Below, piece after piece: positions 46,241-56,539 of a stretch of 64,000 nt of DNA. Origin of the DNA: Hortaea werneckii. Lineage: Eukaryota; Ascomycota; Dothideomycetes; Mycosphaerellales; Teratosphaeriaceae. Under the pieces are notes generated by a model. The model made no database searches. It saw nothing but the letters and a program-made list of their open reading frames with translations, and was not told the DNA's origin. Numbering within the stretch: the stretch's first letter is position 1; each line of letters opens with the position of its first letter. Location of the stretch: the NCBI GenBank assembly GCA_037044905.1, contig JBAOKB010000144.1, positions 806,001 through 870,000 of the forward strand. Direction: 5' to 3'. The position numbers and the translations under genes were made by a program.

Positions 46241-48832
46241 CTATACCTCTCTTAACTCGTGATATCGTAGGAAATACTCTTGCAGGAGCCGCACCATTTC
46301 CTTGTGCCTCTGGGCTCTCGCACGCCACAACGGCCACCATTTAGACATGTCCTGTGCATCTACATCCACCTTGCCTGTCGCTAGTAGTAATTGCACTACC
46401 GCCTCGTGCCCACCCTCTACCGCCCTAATTAGCGCCGTTTTTCTAGAACGGTCTCGCACGTTTACATCTACCTTACTAGTTGCTAGAAGTAGCTGTACTA
46501 CTCCCTTATGTCCACCTATTACTGCCCTAAATAGCGGCGTCTCCCCTTGATTATCCGCCCTATTTACATCTATATTGCCCGTATCTAGAAGCAGCCGTAC
46601 TACCTCCTCGTACCCGCTATCCACTGCTCTAAGTAGCGCCGTTTTCCCAAGACGGTCTCTTATGTTTACATCTACCTTACCGGTAGCTAGCAGTAGCTGT
46701 ACTACTACCTTCTGTCCACCTATCGCTGCCCTAAATAGCGGCGTCTCTCCTTGGTTGTCCGCCCTGTCTACGTCTACATTGCCCATAGCTAGAAGCAGCC
46801 GTACTAGCTCCTCGCGTCCGCTATTCGCTGCTCCCCACAGCGGCGTCCTTTTCCAGAGGGAGTTGGTCGCATCCGCGTTCACTTTACCAGAGGCTAGCAG
46901 CAGCTGTATTACCGCCTCGTGCCCGCCCTCCGCCGCCCTAAAAAACGGCGTCTCTCCCACGCAGTTCGCCCCGTCTATGTCTACATTACCCGTAGCTAGC
47001 AGCAGCCGCACTACCGCATCGTGCCCGCCGTCTGCCGCCCACCACAGCGGCGTGCGCATGAATTCATCTTGTTGGTCCACATAGCCACGAATTTGTAAGG
47101 TCGAAAGCTGTTCCTTCCTCCTTTCAATAAGCTCTTGTGCCCATGGGAGGATCCCAAGGTAAGAAGCAACGTGGAGAGCTGAGAATCGTCGCGGTAGTCG
47201 CATCAATCTCCACGAATACTCCTCCCACCAGACTTCTCGTGCGCAAGATTCCTCGTCAAAGAATTTCCCGTTCGCAAACAACTTGGTTCCAGCCGTGGAG
47301 AAGGCCTTTGCATGTTCGGGCCAATGTTCGACGGCATAGTCTCGTAGTCGAAATCGCCTTTGAGCTTTGAGCCATCCTTGCCATCCGTGGGCGTTTGACG
47401 CCACTTCCTGATACTGGTCGTTGGTTTGCACTAGATAGTCAACGCAAGCCGCGGCTAATTCCGTATGGCTCTGCCGAGGCTTTATTCGGAACCGTTCGAG
47501 AATCTCATCATCATCACGGTTGCTACGAAGTAGGTAGTCTCTCGCCGACTGATGTACAAGGCTGGCTGTCTTACCCTCGACCTTGACAAGTGCTCCACAC
47601 ATCGATATCTGATCGCGAACCGCCTGCATTGGAGTTAGAAGAGGTGGCGTCTGTGTACCGACCGCCGCAGCGAGTTCCGACAAAGACAGGGGCCGGAAAG
47701 CTAGGGTTATCCACCGCAGAATGAGAAGGCTAGTGTGCCTGTCTTCTTCCTCAATCTGAAGCAACATCCGACCGTATATACCCGGCAGACCTTTCGGTAG
47801 TGAATAAAGAGCCTTTTGTATCTGGGTAGCCGTTTTCTTCTTGAGAAGCTCAACCATTGCAAAGCCGACCCACAGGAAAGTGCCTTCCGAACGGTCCAAC
47901 AACGTCGTCTGAACTTCGTGAAGGAGCTCAGCGGGAAGCCTGACCCTTGATGCAAGTTCTTGAACCCGCGAGGACACGAAGGCTTGAATGTCTTTGCCCA
48001 CCTGCTTGTCATTATCAGGATCCAATCTGACCTGGGTGCATTCGTTAAGGCCAGAAACGTCAGGTCGGCTTATGATTGCAATCTTGAACACGGTATTGCT
48101 TGATCCTGGACGATCCACTGACACCAAATCCACTAGGTTTGCCACTAGCCATCTTTGCGAGTTTTCATCGCACTCATCCAGACCATCCAGCACGCAGTAT
48201 TTTGTACCAACACGAGGATCCTTAGCATCTTGACGAATATGTTCCACAAACTCTCAGGAGAAGTCAACGTAACCTGTGTTCTGTTTTCATCGCTCAGATG
48301 TTCCAGCAAGCCGTCTGCTAGCTGGGGACACTTTCCAGTGACGTGCCACATGAGGCCCCGCAGCACAGCCGCAGCATTGTTCCGCTCCTGATCATTGTTG
48401 CTGCAGAAATAGAATATCGTATCGACTTCGCTCTCGAGCTCTTGCGTCAGGAAGATGGAGAGTATCGTCTTGCCCTTGCCAGGACCTCCGTTGATCCATA
48501 GGAGATTTGTATCACCCGAGCGCCACTCTTTATACGCTTTATCTTCCTAATCCATTCACAGGTGCCATCCACTCTCATTCCCTTTTCGCTAATGAGACGG
48601 GCCCGATCAATTTCAGGGTCGGAAAGGAACAAAGCATTGCGACATTTCTTGAGCTTGATTGCATGATCTACGAGCTGAGTGAGCTGTCGTTCCTTTATAT
48701 ATCAACACTCTCGTACATGCGCGCGGATTTGATACCTTCCTGGCCTAGAAACACGCCTGTATTAATGATATTGGAGCTCCCCGTAGTTGTGAGGTCCCCA
48801 ACAGTGACATCAATGGAACGGATTCCGTGCAT
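46241..48832 (-). CDS. NACHT-ankyrin NLR (STAND) protein with N-terminal short motif; three frame breaks
   Basis: Fungal NOD-like receptor. Start is taken at the ATG of 48832, giving MHGIRSIDVTVGDL at the N-terminus; an upstream exon (to about 49070) is possible. Order: an N-terminal motif VGDLTTTGSSNIINTGVF (48749-48805), the pre-NACHT block CRNALFLSDPEIDRARLISE, Walker A GGPGKGKT, Walker B CVLDGLDECDE, FKIAIISRPDVSG (sensor), then a winged-helix/LVHQSARDYLL segment and nine or so ankyrin repeats to residue 864. Three frame changes, all one missing base, fall near 48690, 48545 and 48224; allowing them gives 865 codons exactly. Such receptors act in non-self recognition and programmed cell death. 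It is divergent from a small protein sharing the same motif. Ligand unknown. Confidence 0.85.
46254..47080 (-). repeat. Ankyrin repeat array with near-identical 204-bp units
   Basis: About nine ankyrin repeats (TPLFRAA..GG...VVQLLLATGKVDV pattern). Two consecutive units of 68 residues (204 bp) are nearly identical, with starts near 46460 and 46664 on the forward strand and the shared peptide RADNQGETPLFRA. Near-identity against more diverged outer repeats indicates recent duplication or homogenisation, typical of ligand-binding arrays of fungal NLRs. Confidence 0.85.
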
Positions 48833-49264
48833 TGTGCCCCACAGCTGTCAGCTCAGGCGCGAATCGGAAGTTCCTCCGCTATTTCATGTCCTACCGGTTG
48901 CTACTATCGTCGCTATGCGTAACCCTAAGGAGACCAGACTGACTTGAATCATCCGCCTGCTTGTTGTGCTGTAGCAGCGGTAGGGCGGGCGGTGAAAAGG
49001 TGGCGATATACTTGTCGCAACGAGCCTGTTCATGTGGAGAGCTGAGAGGTGATCTAGTTCTGCCTGCCATTGGACGTTCACCTAGCCAGCTGCAAGCCAC
49101 ATCTCCAAACGGAAAGGCGGATAGGCAGAGTATTGATCTTGTGCTATGAATGGCGGATGTGTTGACTGACAGCTATTCTTCGCAAGATAAGACTTATGAA
49201 AGTAGCTGTAGTGCCTCGGTCTCTTCCTGGCTACCTTTGCGTAAACACCTCGTCGCACTCCATT
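48833..49264. promoter_or_regulatory. Divergent promoter between NLR and small PigL_N-like gene
   Basis: 432 bp separating the two start codons, short enough to be a shared promoter. On the reverse strand an open frame from about 49070 to 48891 could be a 5' exon of the NLR; its frame does not join cleanly to the NLR without one more base. No regulatory site is obvious. Confidence 0.4.
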
Positions 49265-50156
49265 ATGTCTGGTCTTGAAGTAGCCGCTGCTGTTGTTGGC
49301 GTCACCGACGTCGCTATTCGCAGCATACTGCTCTCTTACGACTTCCTGAAGGACATACAAGAGGCACCTGAAGCTGTAGCTCGTCTTCGCCAGGAGACTA
49401 ACGCTGTGGTACAGAGTCTTCAAAGTCTTGATTGCCTGAAGAGCGCAAATGGGAACTACAAGAGCTCGTTAAGCAGGTAGGGCTCGCAGAAGCTGTCAAT
49501 CAGTGCGGAGCCTCATGCGACGGGTTGAACAAGAATCTTGCCAAATGGACAAGTTCTGGCGATGGCCTGGTCAGTAAACTACAGATGGTGCGGCACAAGG
49601 CCCAAGTCGAGAAGTGCTGCCAGCAGATTCGTACCGCAAAGGGCACGGTTGTACTTGCAGTGAGCGTAGCGTCGCTGTGAGTATATCGAGTATCTGCTCT
49701 GAGCAATACTGACAAGAAAACAGCGCAATGTTAGCAGCTTCATCATCAAATGCTGACGACAAAAAGCGGGATCAAGTTGCACAGCTCGAGCAGGAAATCT
49801 CAAGACTTCAGATAGAAGTCCAGGGAGAGCGAGATGCAGCTGCACAAACTGCTCTGGCTCTGCAGAAACGAGTTGAGAGCGACGAAGATGACCTCGATGC
49901 ACAAGTAGCGATCAGCGAATCTAGGCAGCAGTTGGAGGCGTGTGATCAGCTCTGCGCGAATTGCCTAGTTGCAGAAGATGAATTAATTACGCTCGCCAAG
50001 GTCGACGTCGCTGTTGGAGACATGCTTGCAGACACACAATCCCAGAACTACGCTGGTGTGCCAAAGGACGTGTTGAAGAGAGTGGCGCAGGCCAAAGTAA
50101 AAGTTGGCAACATGAAGGCTAGCAATGGCTCGGTTAACAGGGTCGGCATCTTTTGA
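49265..50156 (+). CDS. PigL_N/HeLo-like small protein, candidate NLR effector; one frame break
   Basis: A 281-residue protein. The N-terminus (MSGLEVAAAVVGVTDVAIRS) and the following helices resemble the fungal STAND N-terminal domains (PigL_N, PF17111, HeLo-like), which include membrane-acting cell-death executors. A coiled coil (about 49760-49910) follows. The C-terminus has two related segments, VGDMLADTQSQNYAGV (50013-50060) and VGNMKASNGSVNRVGIF (50103-50153). Exons 49265-49676 and 49724-50156 join across a 47-bp intron; the first exon lacks one base near 49430, where the frame moves. An upstream in-frame ATG at 49196 would extend it by 23 residues. It lies head-to-head with an NLR carrying the same motif. 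The effector role is inference from architecture; a regulator or decoy is also possible. Confidence 0.7.
50001..50153 (+). repeat. Two-copy C-terminal motif, V-G-[DN]-M...G-[VI]
   Basis: Two copies in the protein just described, about 30 residues apart, with V, G, M, A, S, N and G conserved in register. A related single copy stands near the N-terminus of the divergent NLR. Two C-terminal repeats in a small protein and one in its NLR partner match the layout of HET-S/NWD2-type amyloid signalling. Confidence 0.5.
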
Positions 50157-50584
50157 TGTAATGGCCAACATATCAGACTAAGAGACATTCAGGCTACCTT
50201 ACGTTAGGATTAATCACTATTGATTAGTAGTTTCGATGTGTTTTGTCAAGTTCCATGTCTCAGATGAGTGCGTGGAGAGTACCACGGCGAGGACGCTAAG
50301 ACATAAACATAATTCCAGCGCCCTGGAGATGCCACTTCAGACCTCTCATCGTAGCTGTCTTTCAGAATACGAATGTAGCTCATTTTGCGGCAAAGGCCCT
50401 ACAGTCTACCGTGGTTCTGGTACCCCAGTGGATCAAGTTGAATAAACGTTCCGGTTCTGGGGGCATTTGTGAGTGACATTGTGTCCAAGGCTTCAACATA
50501 AATACGGCCCTGCTTTCCCCCCAGAATGAAGCATCACATCTTCTCACTTCCCTTCCAACTACAAAGACCTATCCAACAGTCAAT
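50157..50584. other. Intergenic
   Basis: About 430 bp, including the promoter of the repeat protein; no gene seen. Confidence 0.5.
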
Positions 50585-52110
50585 ATGTTCGCTTCAACTC
50601 TTTTCGTCGCCGTGGGAGCTGCCTTGGCCGGCCTCACCAAGGCCTTCCCCATTGTTGAGCATCCCGCTCAGCTCATGGCCGTCACGGCCACCCCTCACCG
50701 CGGCTTAATGCTGGTGAGGCACAGCTCCTGGCCTCTGTGCCAACCCCTTCAGCACGCCTGGAGGGGAGAAAGGACAAGGATGATGGTGTTGAGACCATCT
50801 ACACCTTTACACCAACTCGCTCTGCAACTCTCGCGGAAAGGCACGACCACACGGATGATGGTGTTAATTCCATCTATACTGCCACGCCGACCCGCTCTGC
50901 AACTCTCGCCGAAAGGCATGATCACACGGATGATGGTGTTATAACCATCTACACTTTCACGCCGACCCGCTCTGCAACTCTCGCCGAAAGGCACGACAAT
51001 ACGAATGATGGTGTTGAGACCATTTACACCTTCACGCCAACTCGCTCTGCCACTCTCGCCGAGAGGCATCATCATACGGACGATGGCGTTGAAACCATCT
51101 ATACCTTCACCCCGACCCACTCTGCCACCCTTGTCGAGAGGCATCACCACCACACGGATGATGGTGTTATAACCATCTACACTTTCACCCCGACTCCCTC
51201 TGCCACCCTTGTCGAGAGGCATCACAACACCAATGATGGTGTCGTGACCATCTACACCTTCACACCGACGCCCACTCCACGTGTCTGGCCGACGCCCTCG
51301 CCTACTGACTTGGGTATGACCATCTATACCTACACGCCAACGCTTTCGGCAAGCCTCTCGGCGAGGGATGAGAAGGACGGCACCCTCAACATTTGGACCC
51401 TCCCGCCGACTGAGCCGGCGGACCCGGAGAAGATCGAAGGGGGAGATGGGACTCTCAAAATCTGGACCCTCCCGCCAACGCGCACCCCACACGCCACCCT
51501 GACGCGGGAGCCGAGGGCAGAAGGAACTCCGCCGCCAGCGGGCAACGAGCAGGCAGAACTTCACCCTCTGATCGCCTCCAGGATGATGATCAAGCCAGGC
51601 TGCGATATCCACTGGACGGATGACCGCTTCTGCAGCTACGATGAGCCGGGTCATCACCACCACGACAAGCGGGACGCCGGGGAGGCCGGCATGTCTGATG
51701 TCCCGGGGTACTACCACGAGGACACGTTCAAGCCCGTCTGCTGGCCCGAAGGGAACGGTCCTAAGCCCCAGGAGTACTCCGATGTGGCGGACTGTGGCGT
51801 GCTCTCTGATGATTCTGGACAAGTGGAACCTTCGGTCTCACAGGTGAACCAGAAGCTGCCGCTGGAGGACACCGGGTCATTTGCAGCGAGGAGGGTGACT
51901 CTGCTGCGAATGTACCGCGCTGTGCGGAGTTGCAAGGCGCTGTTGATGGGGCTGGGAGGCTTGACGAGGTTCTCGGATGCTGAGAAGGAGGGCTTCAGGG
52001 TCCATGTCGGCGCAGACAAGGGACATGGACCGGTGTGTTGGAGGGGGACGCGGCAGCCGGCGCCAATCACTTGGAGGAAGTGTCCTGACCCGACGCATGC
52101 TTGGGAGTGA
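50585..52110 (+). CDS. Secreted tandem-repeat protein, His-rich; one frame break
   Basis: Unknown function. A signal peptide (MFASTLFVAVGAALAGLTKA) at 50585 starts a 508-residue protein. A frame change at the CCTCACC near 50697 (one missing base) joins it to the long frame. Residues from about 50770 onward form seven close repeats of about 25 residues with the pattern DDGVxTIYTFTPTxSATLxERHxHT, then degenerate copies (TIYTYTPTLSAS; GTLNIWTLPPT, GTLKIWTLPPT). His-Asp clusters (ERHHHHTDD, GHHHHDKR) suggest metal binding. The C-terminal part has several Cys (PGCDIHWTDDRFCSY, FKPVCWPEG, VADCG). No GPI signal is obvious. A Lys-Arg (HHHHDKR) could be a Kex2 site. Candidate cell-surface or host-interaction protein; family unknown. 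Confidence 0.7.
50776..51430 (+). repeat. Tandem repeats, about 75-78 bp per unit
   Basis: Seven near-identical units of about 75-78 bp plus degenerate copies inside the secreted protein. High identity suggests length variation between strains. Confidence 0.85.
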
Positions 52111-52507
52111 TCCAGTGGCGGGGTGAAAAGTGTTTCCTTTAGGTGGTGTATTCCTGATGGTGCTGTAGTTTCCTCTATTAGATCCTAGGGGTATAAAAGT
52201 GTTTTGAACCATTGATCTCAACCATCTTCTCAACGGTGGTCCTTCGCTAAAGCCAGCAAGGTAGCTTCTCAACATCCTTTCGAATCTCGTGACATTAGGG
52301 TCAGTATGTACAATTTGAGTTGAAACACAAGCTAGTTGCCCTTGGTACAATGGAGAGCTGGCTCGAAGCTTATTTCGGCCTTGATACACATAAGATGAGC
52401 ACTTCTCTGCATTCAGAAAACGAAAAAAAAAGAGAAAAAATAATCCCTCCACCTACCTATTGCTTATCCTCCGCCCCAAAATCAATTTGACGATAACGCA
52501 GATCATT
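52111..52507. other. Intergenic
   Basis: About 400 bp separating two secreted-protein genes; nothing recognised. Confidence 0.5.
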
Positions 52508-53089
52508 ATGAAGATAATACTCACGTTCGTTCTGGCTGGCCAAGGCCTGGTTCAGCTCAGCACCGCAGCCTCGAAAGCTGCGGAAACAAATGTCCTCGAG
52601 GAACGACAAATCTTCGTCGACGGCAAAGAAGTGCCTTTAGAGATGGCCCCCGGTCCCGTCTTACCTCTCTCTGATATGCCGGTGATCGCACATTCTTCTA
52701 TGACCGGCACGTCCACCACGACAGGCCCATCCAGTGCCACCGACCAGACATCGCCCGTTCCAGAGAAACCGACAGCGACGCACCAAGAGGTGAAGACAAG
52801 GCCTCCGGAGCCTAGTGCCAGTCCGACTTCGATGCCAGCACCTCAGCAGGCTTCACCATCCCCAGCGCCAGAGTCGAAACCGGTCGGCGATGCCGTCAAC
52901 ACCACTGCACTCCCACACGGTCAACGTCTGTCGGAGGCGCTGCAGGAGTTGATCGACGAAATCGACGCCGAGAAGGCTAATGAACGACATGCTTTTCCCG
53001 ATCAGGTTTCTTCAAAGGATACGGCCAAGGAAGCGCAGCCGTCTGCTACCACGTCGGAGACCGTTGCAGCGCCGTCAAGCAGCGCTTAG
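52508..53089 (+). CDS. Small secreted Pro/Ser/Thr-rich protein
   Basis: 193 residues, single exon. A signal peptide (MKIILTFVLAGQGLVQLSTA) sets the start at 52508, although the frame is open 48 bases further 5'. The mature part begins SKAAETNVLEERQIF, with the pair ER before Q, then is dominated by Pro, Ser and Thr (PSASPTSMPAPQQASPSPAPE), probably O-glycosylated. It ends with an acidic amphipathic stretch (LSEALQELIDEIDAEKANER) and a Ser/Ala tail. No cysteines of note. No family recognised. Cell-wall or secreted role inferred from composition. Confidence 0.6.
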   Translation: MKIILTFVLAGQGLVQLSTAASKAAETNVLEERQIFVDGKEVPLEMAPGPVLPLSDMPVIAHSSMTGTSTTTGPSSATDQTSPVPEKPTATHQEVKTRPPEPSASPTSMPAPQQASPSPAPESKPVGDAVNTTALPHGQRLSEALQELIDEIDAEKANERHAFPDQVSSKDTAKEAQPSATTSETVAAPSSSA

Positions 53090-53659
53090 GTCGGGAGGAT
53101 GAGAGGGAGAGTCGCGCTGGGCAGGAGGTAGTCCTCAATGATTAGATGGCTCATCTTTCGATTGCCTGAAAACAGCAATAGGAAGAGAGAAAGTGGCCTA
53201 GATCGGTGACCTGTAGTGTCTAGGGGTGTGTGAGAAACGGAGACTTGTGGCAATGCGGATGGTCTGATGTCGATCCCCCTGTGGTATCTCTAGCTTCAAA
53301 GAAGTATTTTAATCAATCCACTGTCGTTCTTTCATCCTGAGATACAGTAGTAAAGACTTGCGCATTGTGAGATCGCCAAAGACGATGATGGAGGCCTGAC
53401 CTCACCGACACCGTCTCGGTTGCTGATCGAATAGCAATCCCTGTCATGTAGTCTCTCTACGTCACCCAGCGGACAGGCGTCCACGCCATCCACAAAACCT
53501 CGTCATGTCCGAAGGGAGTCGCTGGTCGATGCTCTAATGTATGCGACCGTTTTTGAGTTTACACGTTCGCAACGCTGGGCTCTAGAGGAGGATCCGCAAT
53601 ACGTTCGATGAGCATTTAGTGCATGGGTGTAGAGGACGAAGCCAGGCATCGCAAACGAA
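53090..53659. other. Intergenic
   Basis: About 570 bp; no gene recognised. Confidence 0.5.
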
Positions 53660-56539
53660 ATGTCCTGGCTTTCCCCCAAACGCCGGCGCACAACCGGCAA
53701 CCTAAAGACCCTCCCGAACGGCGATCAGCAACCTTCTTCTGTTCAGCCCCCACCAGCCACGGGTTCGAGCAATGACGACAGCGTGACAGTGGATAGCAAT
53801 GCGATATCCTTGCCTACGCGACCGCGAATACAACCGACAGCAGCTCTCCATGAGAAGAAGATCCCAGGCCAATTTACTGCTAAGCGGCCGACGACGCTGG
53901 CGCGACCGCTGAGCCAGCCGTTGATGAGTACTGCTAATTCACCATCCGGTGACGGGACGGCGAATGGTGATGATGGAAACGGGAATTTGTTCTATGCCTA
54001 TGCGAGGAAGGTGCGTGGTCAACTCTGTGACCGAAATGATCGTGCCGCGCTGACCAGTGTATAAATCAATTCCTAGGCAAACGACCTTCAATCTCGCTAC
54101 CTTCTCACCTTCGCCAACGCTGCCATAGCCAACGAATGGTGGTCTCTGTTGCAAGAGCACTTCCACGATGTCTCGCGACCTTCACCACAGCTATTCAGCT
54201 TCAAGGATCCCGAACTCTTGTCGAAGGCATGGAAGAACAATAGCTTTGCGCATTTGAAGAGCAAATGGATGTACATCTCGTTCTCCGATACGGCGTCCAA
54301 CCAGTTGGGCGGTGCTGCGCAGGGGATTATACCGATTCAGGATGCGGCAGGCAATCTGCTTGGAGGGGGTGCTCCGGCGAATTCAGGAGAGGTCAAGCAG
54401 GCGAGGGAGGAGACGCGGGAGGCAAAGCAGGAGATTTCGAGGCTGGAAGAGAGGTTTGAACGCATGATGGGAGCGATCGAGAAGAATGGGGATCGGATGG
54501 CATCGCTGCTGGAGGAAAGACAAGAACGAGTAGATGCAAAAAACCAGGATTACGGTCGATCCAACCAAAATGAGCTTTCGTCGCATTTGGAAAAGATAAC
54601 TGAACTACTGGCGAAGAACTCAGAGTATGTCCAGGGATTGGAGAAGAGACAGGCAAGCAACGAAAAGGCCATAAGGGAGGAGCTGAAGAAGCTTAACGCG
54701 AAGCCGAAGGAAAAAGGACCGAACATGTCACAACTGTCATCGCACTTGGACAGGATACAGAAAATGATGGAACAGAGCATCACCGATCGAAAAGACAGCT
54801 CGGCTGCAGAGTCCCAGACCGTACAAGTCGATCTTTCACCTCTCACTGAGCGACTGACAAAAGTCCAAGAGGCGGTCGAGCAGAACTCGGCGCTTGTCAA
54901 AGAACTGCTCGATGAAGGCGCGAACAGCGAATCTCGAGCTGTGACGCCCTTCTGGGGTAAAACTACACCAATCGAGCATCCTCAGCAGCAGTTCCAACCG
55001 CTAGATCTCTCGCCTCTAACAGAGCACCTCGAGAAGATACACCATGCGATCGAGCAGCAAAGCAACCACATGCAGGCCTTAGTAGGGTTCGCAAGCGGTG
55101 GCGACGAGGAAGGCGGATCCGCAGACAGCGGCGGCGGCAGCAGCAGCAGTAGTGTTGCCACAACTGGACACGGAGGAGGCGATACGGCTGAGCGATCACT
55201 CGCGCCGCTCGGCGAACATCTAGAACAAATCTACAACGCCATTGAGCAAGGGAACACGCAGGTGCAGAAACATTGGGCACAGCAGGACGAGCAGCAGCAG
55301 CGATCCCAGCAAGCGTTACCTATCGATCTCAAACCGCTCCTAGAAGCGCAGGACCGTACGCGTTTGGCGGTTGAGGCGGGGAATAAAGTCGATATGGGAC
55401 CGCTGGTAGCCATGTTCGACGGCTTGATCGAGCATATGCGGAGTCTACGCGAGGACAGCCATACCGTCGATTCGCACCTACGGGAGTTGATCCGAAAACA
55501 GAATGAGTTGACTGACACTTTCGTCGTTAATGGTTCGAAGACGCTGGATGTTGGTCCTCTCGCTGAGAAACTCGATCAGGTTAACGAACATCTGGAGATC
55601 CTGCGGGAGTGGAGCGAGTTTAGTGCGGAGCGGTGGCAGGAGTTCATTGATGCGCGAGGGATCGAGATGGAAGAACGACGAGGCGATGTGAAAGCGGAGA
55701 TGGGCATGCTTGAGGGCAAATTTGATACTCTCTCAGAACATGTGCAGGCTCTGCGTGCTTCGTCGAATACAAGTACAGATCGACTTCACGAGCTGCTTCA
55801 GAAGCCGCAGCAAGAGGTACAGACGTCCTCTCGACCTCCCTCCGCGAGCAGCGACATTGACCTCACGCCGCTCAATGACCGGCTAACACGTATCCACGAT
55901 TCTCTCGAACGGCAGGTCGTCGTGGTCCGCGGCGGCGGCGGCATGGGCCTAGAACATGACGACGAGGACCATGACGATGACGGCAACGAAATACAAGGAG
56001 GAAGAAGGGGAGGATCAAAAGCACAATCCAGCGCGAACTCAATTTCCGGCGCAGGCGATCCCAAATTCCTCATCACAGCCCTAACAAGCCATCTCAGCAA
56101 AATCCAAGCCGTAACCGATACAAACGCGCAACAGCTCTCCCGCTTACTCCATACATTCCCTGCCCCAACAGGGGTCACCAAACCTCCTCACCACCACCAA
56201 CGTAAACCGCCCCAGCAGCCCAACCACCATTCTCATCACCCCGGACTCTCAGCCGAATCCCTCTCAGACCCTGCACCAAACTCCCGCCATATCACAACAC
56301 CAGCCGCCGCATCAGCAGCAGTGGCCCAGCAAGATCACCGTCTCGAAGCGACACATAGCCAGGTCCGGGAGCTGATGGCGGGCCAGCGCGAGATGATCGA
56401 TGCAGTGCGGGAGCTGGCGAAGAGTATCCGGGCTGAGAAGGGCGGGAGCTGTGAACATGTGGTGATCCCGCCGCCGAGGAAGGTCGGGCGGAAAGTGGTT
56501 GGGTTTGTTTATGATGGGAAGGGGAGAGGGGGTGCGTAG
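53660..56539 (+). CDS. Coiled-coil protein with about ten internal repeats (conserved fungal hypothetical)
   Basis: 937 residues from exons 53660-54010 and 54077-56539 (66-bp intron, phase 0). The N-terminus MSWLSPKRRRTTGN is basic and Pro-rich. A globular segment after the intron (ANDLQSRYLLTFANAAIANEWW) reads like a ligand- or lipid-binding helical domain. From about 54570 on, short units recur: DLSPLTERLTKVQEAVEQ, DLSPLTEHLEKIHHAIEQ, SLAPLGEHLEQIYNAIEQ, DVGPLAEKLDQVNEHLE, DLTPLNDRLTRIHDSLERQ, with LSSHLEKITELL and LSSHLDRIQKMM earlier; consensus L-[TS]-x-[HR]-L-x-[KR]-[IV]. A basic end (PPPRKVGRKVVGFVYDGKG) closes it. No transmembrane segment. Function unknown; structural or scaffold role inferred. 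No frame break over 2.8 kb. Confidence 0.75.

Noticed and set aside
46241..50750. CRISPR-like or prokaryotic defence array
   Set aside because: The repeats here code for protein (ankyrin units, secreted repeats); no spacer structure, and the genome is fungal.
50749..51822. 357-residue reverse open frame across the tandem repeats
   Set aside because: Repeats whose unit length is a multiple of three keep all frames open; the forward frame has a signal peptide and repeat consensus, the reverse has neither.
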